Below are positions 1 through 7,990 of a stretch of 47,933 nt of DNA, one piece after another (position 1 is the first letter of the stretch; the number at the start of each line of letters is the position of its first letter). The DNA comes from UBA6136 sp041178325 (lineage in GTDB: Bacteria; Pseudomonadota; Gammaproteobacteria; Methylococcales; Methylococcaceae), in NCBI GenBank assembly GCA_041178325.1, contig JBEGVN010000091.1:1-47933 (forward strand), read 5' to 3'. Made by a program: the position numbers and the translations under genes. The notes below the pieces were generated by a model. That model did no database searches. It was not told the origin of the DNA and saw only the letters and a program-made list of their open reading frames with translations.

Positions 1-69
1 GTTCCATCCGCATTCAGGAATCTACCGATGCTGTATTCCCCTTCTGTGTTTCCCGAATATCAATCAGGC

Positions 70-108
70 AAAAAGGGGTGGCCCAGTCTGATCAGCGCTG
101 GGTCAGAC
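70..108 (-). terminator. possible weak terminator downstream of the LprI-like gene
   Basis: Read on the minus strand, a 6-bp inverted repeat GTCTGA/TCAGAC (86-91 and 103-108) is followed after eleven bases by a run of five T. The stem is short and the T run is distant, so this is a weak call. A tetranucleotide tract (GATT repeated, about 110-121) lies beside it. Nothing else is recognised in bases 1-140; no gene end from the left is seen. Confidence 0.25.
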
Positions 109-140
109 CTGATTGATTGATTGACTGACGCAGGAGCGTA

Positions 141-536
141 TCAGGGGCTAAACTCAGGAAAAGCCATCTCAATCCGGTCATTGAAGGCATTGCAAATGCA
201 TGCCTCGTCCTTGCATCGTGAGAGTGTGTCTTTTGCAAATGCCTCATCCTTATAGTCCTTGTGAGAGACTTCCTGGCCCATCGCATTTTCCAGCCCAAAG
301 ACCTGAGCCCTGGCATCAAGCTCACTCAACTTGAGGAGCAAGGGACTCTTGCAGATGATCTTTTCGGCACTGCTTTTAGCCGGCTTACAGGTAAACGGCG
401 TTTTAACATCCGCATAGGGAGCAAGACCCGCAAGCGCATTGTCGATGGACAATTCCCGAGGGCAGACGGCCGAAACCGTGGGCGCCAGGGAAAAATTTAG
501 TAGCAATACAGCCGCAAACCATCTTACGTAGGCCAT
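141..536 (-). CDS. small secreted protein with LprI/DUF1311-like motif
   Basis: The product is 131 residues. Its N-terminus is a typical Sec signal peptide (basic start, then a hydrophobic core ending SAPT/VSA, residues 1-24). The mature part carries the pattern FTCKPAKSSAEKIICKSPLL, which resembles the DUF1311/LprI motif (Cys, about twelve residues, Cys, then a Leu-rich helix), and a second Cys pair near the C-terminus (CKDEACIC). Family members are periplasmic and some act as lysozyme inhibitors, but that role is only inferred here. I chose the ATG at 536 rather than one eight codons upstream because an AGGAG lies seven bases before it and the signal peptide then begins directly. It is divergent from tadA. 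The protein is probably exported and disulfide-bonded; its function is unknown. Confidence 0.75.
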   Translation of the reverse strand: MAYVRWFAAVLLLNFSLAPTVSAVCPRELSIDNALAGLAPYADVKTPFTCKPAKSSAEKIICKSPLLLKLSELDARAQVFGLENAMGQEVSHKDYKDEAFAKDTLSRCKDEACICNAFNDRIEMAFPEFSP

Positions 537-631
537 CGTGATCTCCTGAAATTGATCCATCCGTTGACGAGTCTATCGCCTTATCATGTGGGGGTCATTA
601 CGCCCACTCAAACCAACGCCCCTCGATCCTG
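537..631. promoter_or_regulatory. divergent intergenic region (LprI-like gene / tadA)
   Basis: This 95-bp gap must hold the start signals for two genes pointing away from each other. The only strong element seen is the ribosome binding site of the minus-strand gene. No convincing -35/-10 pair was found for tadA. Confidence 0.3.
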
Positions 632-1090
632 ATGACCTTCACCGATACCGACAGCATCCTCATGGGGCGGGCGCTTTATCTCGCTCAAGAAGCCCAGAAA
701 GTTGGCGAAGTTCCCGTTGGGGCGCTGATCTTCCTCAATGGCGAAATCATTGGGGAAGGCTGGAATCGGCCGATCCTTGACCATGACCCCACCGCCCATG
801 CTGAAATCAGGGCGCTTCGAGAGGCAGGGCAGAAGCTCCAAAATTACCGGCTGGTGGGGGCGACACTCTATGTAACGCTAGAACCTTGCGTGATGTGCAT
901 GGGCGCCATCAGCCACGCGCGGATTCATCGTATCGTCTATGGGACTTCTGATCCCAAACGCGGTGCTGCAGGAAGCGCGCTTCAATTAGCCGATGCGGAC
1001 TTTTTGAATCATCGGATCGAGGTTTCAGGCGGGCTTTTTGCTGAGGAGTGTAGCGCCCTTTTGCTTGATTTCTTTCGCGCACGGCGCTGA
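632..1090 (+). CDS. tadA: tRNA adenosine(34) deaminase TadA
   Basis: TadA deaminates A34 to inosine in the anticodon of tRNA-Arg(ACG), allowing one tRNA to read several codons; it acts in the cytoplasm as a zinc-dependent homodimer. The 152-residue product has the full cytidine/deoxycytidylate deaminase signature: HAE at residues 56-58 (zinc ligand His56 and proton shuttle Glu58) and PCVMC at 85-89 (zinc ligands Cys86 and Cys89). The stretch around GWNRPI...DPTAHAEI is characteristic of TadA rather than of other deaminases. Length is normal for bacterial TadA. The ATG at 632 is used; a second in-frame ATG ten codons later would remove a little of the first helix. No operon partner is evident. 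Confidence 0.95.
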   Translation: MTFTDTDSILMGRALYLAQEAQKVGEVPVGALIFLNGEIIGEGWNRPILDHDPTAHAEIRALREAGQKLQNYRLVGATLYVTLEPCVMCMGAISHARIHRIVYGTSDPKRGAAGSALQLADADFLNHRIEVSGGLFAEECSALLLDFFRARR

Positions 1091-1246
1091 GGGCCATTTT
1101 CCGCCCCCCAGGAAAAATACCTCAAGAGCGAGTCCTTGGGGTGCCGTCTTTAAGGAAGGCGAGACCCCCGGTATCCTATAGGGTCGTATTCGGGCCTCGA
1201 TTTAGGCTCTCACTGGTCCACCACATCGAAAAAGCAAGGATCTGCC
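1091..1246. other. intergenic region with GGGGT/ACCCC hairpin before DUF4239 gene
   Basis: This 156-bp gap contains an inverted repeat, GGGGT-GCC (1138-1145) with GGC-gag-ACCCC (1158-1168), lacking a T run, so it is not a standard terminator. A TATCCT hexamer follows closely, about 16 bases after TTAAGG, and may be a promoter for the next gene. An AAGGA is placed correctly before the ATG at 1247. Confidence 0.3.
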
Positions 1247-2071
1247 ATGATGGATTTCTACTGGATCTACGATCTTCCGACCTGGGAGTTCGGCCTGGGC
1301 ACCACCCTCCTGTTCACTCTCATCTCGGTTGGCGGACTTGCGCTAACGCGGACCCGCATCTATAGCAAGTTTCGTCTTTCGGAAGGGACCAATGAAGCCG
1401 TCAACGGTTACTTTGCCGGCGTCGGGGTGATCTATGGGCTTCTGGTGGGCCTTGTGGCCGTAGCGGCCTGGGACAATTACCAGAGTGTTGATGCCATTGC
1501 TAGCAAGGAGTCCGCATCCATTGCGGCCCTGTACCGCGACATCAGCACGCTGGAGGAACCCACCAAAGGGCAGCTTCAGGGGCATTTGAAGGATTACCTT
1601 CATTTTGTCATCAACGTCGCCTGGCCGGCCCACAAGCGAGGAGAACACCCCCGGGAAGGCGGCCGGACACTCTCCCGTTTCCACGCCGTTCTGGCCCGCT
1701 ATCATCCTCGGAGTATTGAACAGCAGACCCTTCAGGCGGAAGCCCTGACGGCCTTCAACAAGCTCATCGAAGCCCGGCGGGCCCGTCTTGCCGCGGTTGA
1801 TTCCGGAATACCCGGCGTCTTCTGGCTCATCATCTTGGGCGGTACCTTTACCACGATTTTTATCGCTTACTTTTTTCACGTCTCATCGCGGCTCTTTCAC
1901 CTGATGATGACCGGAACCTTTGGCGGATTTGTGGGGTGCGTGGTATTTCTGGTCGCCGCCGTAGACAATCCCTTTCGTGGACAAGTCTCGGTTTCATCCG
2001 ATGCCTACGTTCAGCTTGAAGCCACCTTGAGTGATCTTGATCCTGCGGCCCAAGAATCACCCGTACCCTAG
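1247..2071 (+). CDS. DUF4239 (bestrophin-like) membrane protein
   Basis: The 274-residue product has four apparent membrane segments, two near the N-terminus (about 12-33 and 55-75) and two near the C-terminus (about 190-212 and 218-240), flanking a soluble helical domain. The segment YGLLVGLVAVAAWDN after the second membrane span, the SKE-x-A-S-x-AALYRD run and the late DNPFRG motif are the conserved landmarks of the DUF4239 family. The family is annotated as bestrophin-like, suggesting a channel, but transport activity is unproven for it. Start is the first of two adjacent ATG codons, preceded by AAGGA. It converges on opgH with only 13 bp between stops and no obvious terminator. The family call is good; function is unknown. 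Confidence 0.8.
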   Translation: MMDFYWIYDLPTWEFGLGTTLLFTLISVGGLALTRTRIYSKFRLSEGTNEAVNGYFAGVGVIYGLLVGLVAVAAWDNYQSVDAIASKESASIAALYRDISTLEEPTKGQLQGHLKDYLHFVINVAWPAHKRGEHPREGGRTLSRFHAVLARYHPRSIEQQTLQAEALTAFNKLIEARRARLAAVDSGIPGVFWLIILGGTFTTIFIAYFFHVSSRLFHLMMTGTFGGFVGCVVFLVAAVDNPFRGQVSVSSDAYVQLEATLSDLDPAAQESPVP

Positions 2072-2084
2072 ATTTCTTCTCGGC

Positions 2085-4133
2085 TTAACGCTGAGGCGGA
2101 GCGCCCCAACTCAGGGTGTGGACCCGGCTCAAGGATTCGGGATCAGAAATAAGGCTCCGGCGATCAGGGCCTGAGAGTTTCTCAGGGCCATCCTCCACCA
2201 ACTGGTAAATCAGCGCCTTGAGTTGGTGACGTTGGCGCTTTTTGACCGGGCGGGTCGGCAGGAGCGCCAGATGGAGGGCGCACATCCCAGGATCGCGGAC
2301 ATTCCGGGAAATATCTTCCGGCGGCCGTTCGGCTTCACGTGCCTCAAGGAGCGCCAGATTTTCTTCCAGGAGTTCAAGAACCCTCGGGGTGTTGGACTCC
2401 TCGGGCGTCAGGAACAGCCCCATCCTCCGCGTCAGCCTTCCGACCCAAGCGCTACTTGAAAGCATCGAGAGGGGAATGGAAAGCACGAGACCCGTCAGTA
2501 CCGGAACCAGCCAGATAAAAAAGCCAGGGACATAGCGGTAACTGACCCATCCGGCCACGAGGCCAATCAAGGTATGTTCCCCGTGCGCCTGAACGGCCTC
2601 CCAGAATCCCAGCCGATGCTCGTCGCGATTTTGCGGGGGCCAACCCACACTGCGTCGCATCAAAATCGCAAATACGAACTTGCTCTGGTAGATCATGAGG
2701 ACGGGAGCCGTCAGCATCGAGAAGATGCTCTCGAGAACGACGCTCAGGGTCGCGCGGAACAACCCGCCATAAAGCGTGAGTCGACGCCAATTGAGAATAC
2801 CAAGGATCAGGCTCCAGAACTTGGGCAGGAACAGCATTGCCAATGTGACGAGGAGAACCGTGGTCATCTCGACGACATAGGATTCAGGCCACACTGGGAA
2901 AAGATTGTCGCCAAAGAAGTAGACCGGCATGGTCTGGCTTTTGACATAGGCTTCAAAGCCAGTAAGAACGAGGAACATCAGCCACAGTGGCGATGACACA
3001 TAGGACATGATCCCCATCAGGAAATAAAGACGGCTGAGTCCCGGGAAACCCTTGGCAAAAACCAGCCGAAGGTGCTGGAGATTTCCCTGACACCACCTGC
3101 GATCACGCTTAGCATAGTCAATCAGAGTTGGTGGGAGCTCCTCGTAACTCCCCTTGAGTTCAGGTGCAATCCAGACCTCAAACCCTGCCTGGCGCAGGAA
3201 CGCAGCTTCGACAGTATCGTGACTGAAAATCTCGCCGCCGAAGGGCTCCTTTCCGGGTAGCTTGGGCAAGCCACAATGCTCGACAAAGGGCTTGATGCGG
3301 AGGATCGCGTTATGTCCCCAATAGCCACTGCCTGAAAGCTGCCAGAAGTTGATACCCCAGATAAAGATATCGCCGTAGAAGTTACTGGCAAACTGAAGAA
3401 TGCGGGAAAAAAGCGAATGCTGATTGGCTGGAAGGGGCGGCGATTGGATCAAGGCGACCTGAGGATGACGATCCATGAGATCGACCATTTTGACCAAGGT
3501 TTCCCCTGCCATAACACTGTCGGCATCAAGGACGATCATGTACTCGTAGCGACCGCCCCAGCGATGGCAGAATTCTTCCAGATTGCCGCTTTTCCGGGCA
3601 ATGTTTCGCTCCCGGTTACGGTAAAAGATGCGGCCGTGGGCATCGAAATCGACACACATCCGGTACCAATTGGCTTCCTCCTGCATCCACCCCTGAGGAT
3701 CCCGGGTATCACTCAGGATGAACATTTCAAAATGATCGGACCGACCGGTCTCCACCAGGGACTGCCAGATCGCCCGAAGCCCTGCCGTCACCCGGATCGG
3801 GTCTTCGTTGTAGATCGGCATCACCAAAGCCGTCTTGCCCGGGACACGCTCGCCTGTTTCAGGATCCGGCGGCAAGCGACCGATCGAGATACGATCCCCA
3901 CCGAACAGCAGCACCCAAAATCCGAGGGTCGCGGTCCAGAACGAAGTACTCACCCAAAGGATGAGTAGCGTATAGAGGACCAGCAAGACTAGCTCGGTCG
4001 GGGTCAGGCCATTTTGAAGGAAGGCGCTGGTAATCATGCCGAGGGCAAGGATCGTCGTCAGGCTGACCAAGAGGACAAAAATCCACCGACGCCTGGAGAC
4101 GGCTGAACCCAAAGACTTGGCTTTGACTGACAT
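2085..4133 (-). CDS. opgH: glucans biosynthesis glucosyltransferase H (OpgH/MdoH)
   Basis: OpgH is the inner-membrane glycosyltransferase that polymerises glucose from UDP-glucose into the linear backbone of osmoregulated periplasmic glucans. The 682-residue protein has two N-terminal membrane spans (about 15-38 and 46-78), then a GT2 catalytic domain with the nucleotide-binding DAD (Asp203, Asp205), a SHDTVEA block (304-310) and the acceptor-site RRWCQG (345-350), then several C-terminal membrane spans. It is shorter than the roughly 850-residue enterobacterial protein, mainly because the cytoplasmic N-terminal extension is missing. That extension is the part reported to bind FtsZ in E. coli, so that link is probably absent. 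It is the last gene of an opgG-orphan-opgH cluster, 19 bp after the preceding stop. Confidence 0.95.
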   Translation of the reverse strand: MSVKAKSLGSAVSRRRWIFVLLVSLTTILALGMITSAFLQNGLTPTELVLLVLYTLLILWVSTSFWTATLGFWVLLFGGDRISIGRLPPDPETGERVPGKTALVMPIYNEDPIRVTAGLRAIWQSLVETGRSDHFEMFILSDTRDPQGWMQEEANWYRMCVDFDAHGRIFYRNRERNIARKSGNLEEFCHRWGGRYEYMIVLDADSVMAGETLVKMVDLMDRHPQVALIQSPPLPANQHSLFSRILQFASNFYGDIFIWGINFWQLSGSGYWGHNAILRIKPFVEHCGLPKLPGKEPFGGEIFSHDTVEAAFLRQAGFEVWIAPELKGSYEELPPTLIDYAKRDRRWCQGNLQHLRLVFAKGFPGLSRLYFLMGIMSYVSSPLWLMFLVLTGFEAYVKSQTMPVYFFGDNLFPVWPESYVVEMTTVLLVTLAMLFLPKFWSLILGILNWRRLTLYGGLFRATLSVVLESIFSMLTAPVLMIYQSKFVFAILMRRSVGWPPQNRDEHRLGFWEAVQAHGEHTLIGLVAGWVSYRYVPGFFIWLVPVLTGLVLSIPLSMLSSSAWVGRLTRRMGLFLTPEESNTPRVLELLEENLALLEAREAERPPEDISRNVRDPGMCALHLALLPTRPVKKRQRHQLKALIYQLVEDGPEKLSGPDRRSLISDPESLSRVHTLSWGAPPQR

Positions 4134-4152
4134 GGGCGACTCGATGCGTGAC

Positions 4153-4611
4153 CTAGCGGTCGGTTGATTTGAAGAGCCAGAAATCGAGCGGGACCGTCTT
4201 CATCGTCAGATGCGATTCTGGAGGCACCGAAACCGGAATCGCCGAACGCAATTGCTCAGCCAACTGGCGGGTGGTCTCATCGTGACGAAAAAGGGTATCC
4301 CCCGACCACTCCGGCGACAGCAACAAGGCCGCACGGGCCGCGGCCAAGGGCTGAGGGTCATTGGAGGGTGGCATGCCCATGGCGTTGGCTAGTGCATGAT
4401 CGAAGCGCCGCTGCGCCTCCTCAAGCGCACGCCGCAGCAACTCCCCATCATCCGGCCGTCCGATCAGTCGGCGCGCCCGATGAAGACAATCATGGGAGAG
4501 GCTTTCGATCAGGATCGGGTCCTTAAGACCCAGTTCCCGCCAATAGGCTTCAATCCGAACAATGAGTTCGGGTGCGGAGTGAACCTCTACTGGGTCCGGG
4601 TGCGGGGTCAC
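4153..4611 (-). CDS. unrecognised protein between opgG and opgH
   Basis: The product is 152 residues if it starts at the GTG at 4611, which overlaps the opgG stop as GTGA; a GTG four codons upstream (4623) is the alternative. I do not recognise the family. The protein is soluble-looking and helical, with no signal peptide or membrane span. The first half contains a charged segment (HDCLHRARRLIG, DDGELLRRALEEAQRR) and the C-terminal half has an AARAALLLSPEW helix, ending VPLDFWLFKSTDR. Its tight position between the two glucan biosynthesis genes implies translational coupling and a role linked to periplasmic glucan synthesis, perhaps replacing cytoplasmic regulatory functions of the N-terminal extension that this OpgH lacks. 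That role is inference only. Confidence 0.7.
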   Translation of the reverse strand: MTPHPDPVEVHSAPELIVRIEAYWRELGLKDPILIESLSHDCLHRARRLIGRPDDGELLRRALEEAQRRFDHALANAMGMPPSNDPQPLAAARAALLLSPEWSGDTLFRHDETTRQLAEQLRSAIPVSVPPESHLTMKTVPLDFWLFKSTDR

Positions 4612-6200
4612 GGCGTGTTCCACTGGTAGACCCAGGACTCGGTCAGGATATCCTTTCCGGAACGAAGGATCGCGCGAAGCTCGGTCGGGTTTTTCCCCTT
4701 TTCAGGCTCCAGTTCGAACATCAATCGCCAGGTACCCAGCTCCTCGTTCTTTCGAACCACCACGTTGGTGAGCTTACCCACCGCACTGACCTCAGCGACC
4801 ACCTTGGCCTTGGGACTCATCAGCTTCAAGAGGGGGCTGGTGAAGTCGACCACAAACTGGCGCTTGGCTCCTTTGGGATCGACAGCCCCAACGCGGGTCG
4901 AAACCACCTTGCCACCACTGGGTGCGGTGAATTCTTGGCTCACAAAATGAAGGCGATAGTCATAGCGAAGGTCCTTGCCTTCCGTGGGGGCTTCCTCGGG
5001 GACCCAGAAGGCGACCACGTTGTCGTACTTCTCCGCTTCACTGGGAATTTCAATCAGATAGACGCCACCGGCACCCCAGTCACCGACAGGCTCGACCCAG
5101 GCACTCGGACGGCGGTTGTACTGGGCCTCAAGATCCTGGTAGTGGTCAAACTGGCGATCACGGGTCATCAGGCCAAAACCTGAGGGCTTTCGATCCTGGA
5201 AGACGCTGATCCTGAGCTGACGCGGATTGTTCAAAGGCCGCCACAGCCACTCGCCGGTATTCTTGCCGATCAAAAGGCCGTCGGAATCATGAATTTCGGG
5301 GCGGTAATCATCCATGAAGCGATCCGTGTTCTCACCCCGGAGGAACATGCTGGTCAAAGGCGCAACGCCGAGGCGCTCGACCTTCTTTCGAAAGTAGAGA
5401 TGACTCTGGACGTCCATGGCAAGGTCAAGACCCGGCCTCAAGACAAAGCGATAGGCGCCTGCAACACTGGGGCTATCCAGAAGAGCGTAAACCACCAGGG
5501 TCCCGGCATCGGCCTCGGGCCGCTCGACCCAGAATTCCTTAAAGACCGGAAATTCTTCGGCCTTGGCCAATCCCGTATCGATAGCAAGACCCCGGGCCGA
5601 AAGCCCGTAGACCTGCCCGAGTCCAACGGCACGAAAATAGCTTGCGCCCAAAAAGACCGCGATCTCATCGTAGGTCTCATCACGCTTTAGGGGGTAATGG
5701 AACCGAAGTCCCGCAAAGCCCAAATCTTCAGGAAGCGGAGCTGGAAAACTGTTCTGGCCGTAATCAAAAAGGTCCGGAGAATAGCCGACTCTTTTGCTTG
5801 AACCACTCTCGATCAGATTGACGAGCACGCGATCTTTGAACATGAAGCCGCGGTGGAACGCCTGAATCTGGAACGGCAGGTTCTCGGAACGCCAGATGGC
5901 CTTTTCAGGCTTGTAACGAATGTCCCGGTACTGATCAAAGCCCAGTTTTGCGAGAAAATCCGGAAGCCCGCCATCGTCCCGCGCAAAGGATTGCTTGGAA
6001 AGCTCCTGCGCCTTGGCTTCAACCCAACTGAAATCAAAGGGCTTGACCACCTCGGTGGCCGCCACCGGGGCTTCCTTGGGGGGCTCGGGTGCAGGAGGCG
6101 GAGCGACCTTCCCGGGTGAAGCAAAACTCTCGCCCAGCGAGAGTGCTGCGATAAGAATCAGGGAACCGATCGGGATCAACTGGATGTGGCGTCGTGTCAT
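4608..6200 (-). CDS. opgG: glucans biosynthesis protein G (OpgG/MdoG)
   Basis: OpgG is a periplasmic protein needed to build and branch osmoregulated periplasmic glucans made by OpgH. From the chosen ATG at 6200 the product is 530 residues, with a clear signal peptide (MTRRHIQ then a hydrophobic core, cleaved near SFA-SPG) followed by a Pro/Ala-rich linker. The mature domain starts around FDFSWVEAKAQELSKQ and contains the family blocks YRDIRY, FDYGQNSFP, GFAGLRFHYPL and FLGASYFRAVG. Longer in-frame starts reach 6263, but they would put about 20 residues before the signal peptide. No good ribosome binding site decides between them. It lies downstream of sixA with a 114-bp gap in which I see no terminator. 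Confidence 0.93.
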   Translation of the reverse strand: MTRRHIQLIPIGSLILIAALSLGESFASPGKVAPPPAPEPPKEAPVAATEVVKPFDFSWVEAKAQELSKQSFARDDGGLPDFLAKLGFDQYRDIRYKPEKAIWRSENLPFQIQAFHRGFMFKDRVLVNLIESGSSKRVGYSPDLFDYGQNSFPAPLPEDLGFAGLRFHYPLKRDETYDEIAVFLGASYFRAVGLGQVYGLSARGLAIDTGLAKAEEFPVFKEFWVERPEADAGTLVVYALLDSPSVAGAYRFVLRPGLDLAMDVQSHLYFRKKVERLGVAPLTSMFLRGENTDRFMDDYRPEIHDSDGLLIGKNTGEWLWRPLNNPRQLRISVFQDRKPSGFGLMTRDRQFDHYQDLEAQYNRRPSAWVEPVGDWGAGGVYLIEIPSEAEKYDNVVAFWVPEEAPTEGKDLRYDYRLHFVSQEFTAPSGGKVVSTRVGAVDPKGAKRQFVVDFTSPLLKLMSPKAKVVAEVSAVGKLTNVVVRKNEELGTWRLMFELEPEKGKNPTELRAILRSGKDILTESWVYQWNTP

Positions 6201-6314
6201 GAACCGTAGTCGAGGTTGAATCGGGGACGTGGACGGCATCCCCCGCCGAAAAACCCGGTCCATTCTACACCGGGACTTCGAAATCAGCGCAGCCGACCGC
6301 GCCCTAAGTTGTGC

Positions 6315-6815
6315 TTAATGACTCATGTAGCGTTTGGGATATTCAAAGCGGTTGATGCGCCCGACCCCGGGCATGACCGCCGCCCAATCATCGACGGCGA
6401 AGATCAAGGACACCAACGCGGCTGTGGGGAGCGGGGTCACAGGCTCCCCCCCCAAAAGCCCCACGGTTTCGGAAATATCCGGGTTGTGACCCAAAAGGCA
6501 GACCGACTGAAGGGTCTCGGGCAGGGCATGGATCACGGAGAGAATGCCCGCAACGCCCTGCTCATAAAGGGCTGGGGCAATTCGGATATTTTCCTCGGGA
6601 TAAGGCAAAGCCCGTGCCACCCGGATCGCGGTCTCCCGGGCCCGAACGGCTGGACTTGAAATCAAAAGATCCGGCGTGAGGCCCCAAGTGGAAAAATGGG
6701 ACCCCATCAAAGGTGCATCGCGCTCCCCGCGGGCATTCAGGGGACGCTCAAGATCCTTGAGCGCAGGATGATCCCAACTCGACTTCGCATGGCGCATCAA
6801 GATCACGGTTTTCAT
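6315..6815 (-). CDS. sixA: phosphohistidine phosphatase SixA
   Basis: SixA removes phosphate from phosphohistidine in proteins such as histidine kinases or phosphotransfer components. The 166-residue product begins directly with the histidine-phosphatase motif MRHAKSSW (Arg8, catalytic His9) and has the second conserved histidine in LLGHNPDI (His110). A middle DLERPLNARG segment and SSPAVRARETA are also typical of the SixA branch. It is cytoplasmic. The start codon overlaps the mltB stop by one base (TAATG), so the two are translationally coupled. A SixA target cannot be told from this window. Confidence 0.9.
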   Translation of the reverse strand: MKTVILMRHAKSSWDHPALKDLERPLNARGERDAPLMGSHFSTWGLTPDLLISSPAVRARETAIRVARALPYPEENIRIAPALYEQGVAGILSVIHALPETLQSVCLLGHNPDISETVGLLGGEPVTPLPTAALVSLIFAVDDWAAVMPGVGRINRFEYPKRYMSH

Positions 6816-7927
6816 TAGCGCCCCAGTTCCGGCCGACGCTCACGGATCGCCTGGCCGAGCTCATAGACCGCCATCGCATAGTAGGTACTGTGGTTATAGC
6901 GGGTGATGACATAGAAATTGGGGTATCCAATCCGGAAGTCATTGCCCTGGAGCGTGCTCAGGACGAGGAAACTCACCTCACCATCCATTCCATTTCGGCC
7001 CGCGGGACGGATGCCGTGCGCTGCCAGGTCCTCCAAGGTGTAGCGGGTATCAAAGCCGCTCTTGAGGGAATCAGCCTCAAGACCCATGACACGGGCTTCA
7101 GCGACCACAGGTTGCCCGGACTTCCAGCCAAAGGAGGCAAAATAATGGGCAATACTGCCAATGGCATCCTCGGGATCCCATAGATCGACCCGACCATTGC
7201 CATCAAAATCAACGGCATACTTTAGAAAGCTACTCGGCATGAACTGCCCGAGCCCCATCGCGCCGGCAAAGGAGCCGACGGGTTTGGAGGGATCCAGCCC
7301 CTCCTGGCGCGCCATGATGAGAAGACTTTCCAGTTCGCTTTCAAAATAGGCGGCCCTTCGAGGGTAATCAAAAGCCAGCGTGGTCAAGGCATCAATCACC
7401 CGATGGGTTCCGACATTGGCCCCGTAGATGGTCTCGACCCCCATAATTCCGAGGATCACGTCCGGGCTGACACCGTAGGTCTCTTCCGCCCGTCTCAAGG
7501 CCTCCTGATGCCGGCTCCCAAATTGGGCCCCCGCCGAGATATGCCGATCATCGAGGAACTTCGCCCGGTAACGGGTCCAGCCTCCGGGCTTTTGCTTAAC
7601 CGTCGGCTTTTCCTTGTTCATGTACTCGATCGTCCAGGTCTTGCGTTTGGCCTGAGACAGAAGACCGTAAAGATATTCGTGGCTGAAGCCCTGATTTTCG
7701 GCCATCCGATCGATGAAGGCCTCAGCCGCCGGATATCCTCGAAAATCACCCGTGAGTTTCTGTGCCCGATACGTCCCACCGGCATCGCCGGTCAGATGCT
7801 GTGCAGGACGGGAAGGCTTGGGGGTCACCTCAGGGGCCTTGGGCTTGGGAGACTCAAAGGGTGCACAGGCCGAAAAGAGCGTCAGGGAGCAGGCCAGAAG
7901 GGCCACAAAAAGCGGTCGGTGCAGCAT
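6815..7927 (-). CDS. mltB: lytic murein transglycosylase B (lipoprotein)
   Basis: MltB cleaves the glycan backbone of peptidoglycan between MurNAc and GlcNAc, forming 1,6-anhydro ends, and is anchored to the outer membrane. The 370-residue product starts at the ATG at 7927 (a TTG one codon upstream is less likely). It has a lipoprotein signal with lipobox LFSAC (Cys21), a Pro/Lys-rich linker, and the family core with the catalytic glutamate in GIMGVETIYGAN (Glu165). A GLGQFMPSSF block and FDGNGRVDLW, the latter the EF-hand-like metal loop described in MltB, follow. AmpD and a murein L,D-transpeptidase elsewhere in the window act on the same polymer. It is coupled to sixA downstream. Confidence 0.93.
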   Translation of the reverse strand: MLHRPLFVALLACSLTLFSACAPFESPKPKAPEVTPKPSRPAQHLTGDAGGTYRAQKLTGDFRGYPAAEAFIDRMAENQGFSHEYLYGLLSQAKRKTWTIEYMNKEKPTVKQKPGGWTRYRAKFLDDRHISAGAQFGSRHQEALRRAEETYGVSPDVILGIMGVETIYGANVGTHRVIDALTTLAFDYPRRAAYFESELESLLIMARQEGLDPSKPVGSFAGAMGLGQFMPSSFLKYAVDFDGNGRVDLWDPEDAIGSIAHYFASFGWKSGQPVVAEARVMGLEADSLKSGFDTRYTLEDLAAHGIRPAGRNGMDGEVSFLVLSTLQGNDFRIGYPNFYVITRYNHSTYYAMAVYELGQAIRERRPELGR

Positions 7928-7990
7928 CAAAGGATTTCCAGATGAGGGATTCAGTAAGGGAGGAGAAGGCTTAACCTAACAATACTCGCA
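7928..7990. other. short intergenic gap pfkB-like / mltB
   Basis: This 63-bp gap lies between two minus-strand genes. It has no hairpin with a T run. TATTGT on the minus strand could be a weak -10, so a separate mltB promoter is possible but not shown. Confidence 0.2.

Noticed and set aside
110..130. GATT tetranucleotide tract as a repeat element or CRISPR-like array
   Set aside because: There are only about three to four short units and no spacers; it is a simple-sequence tract.
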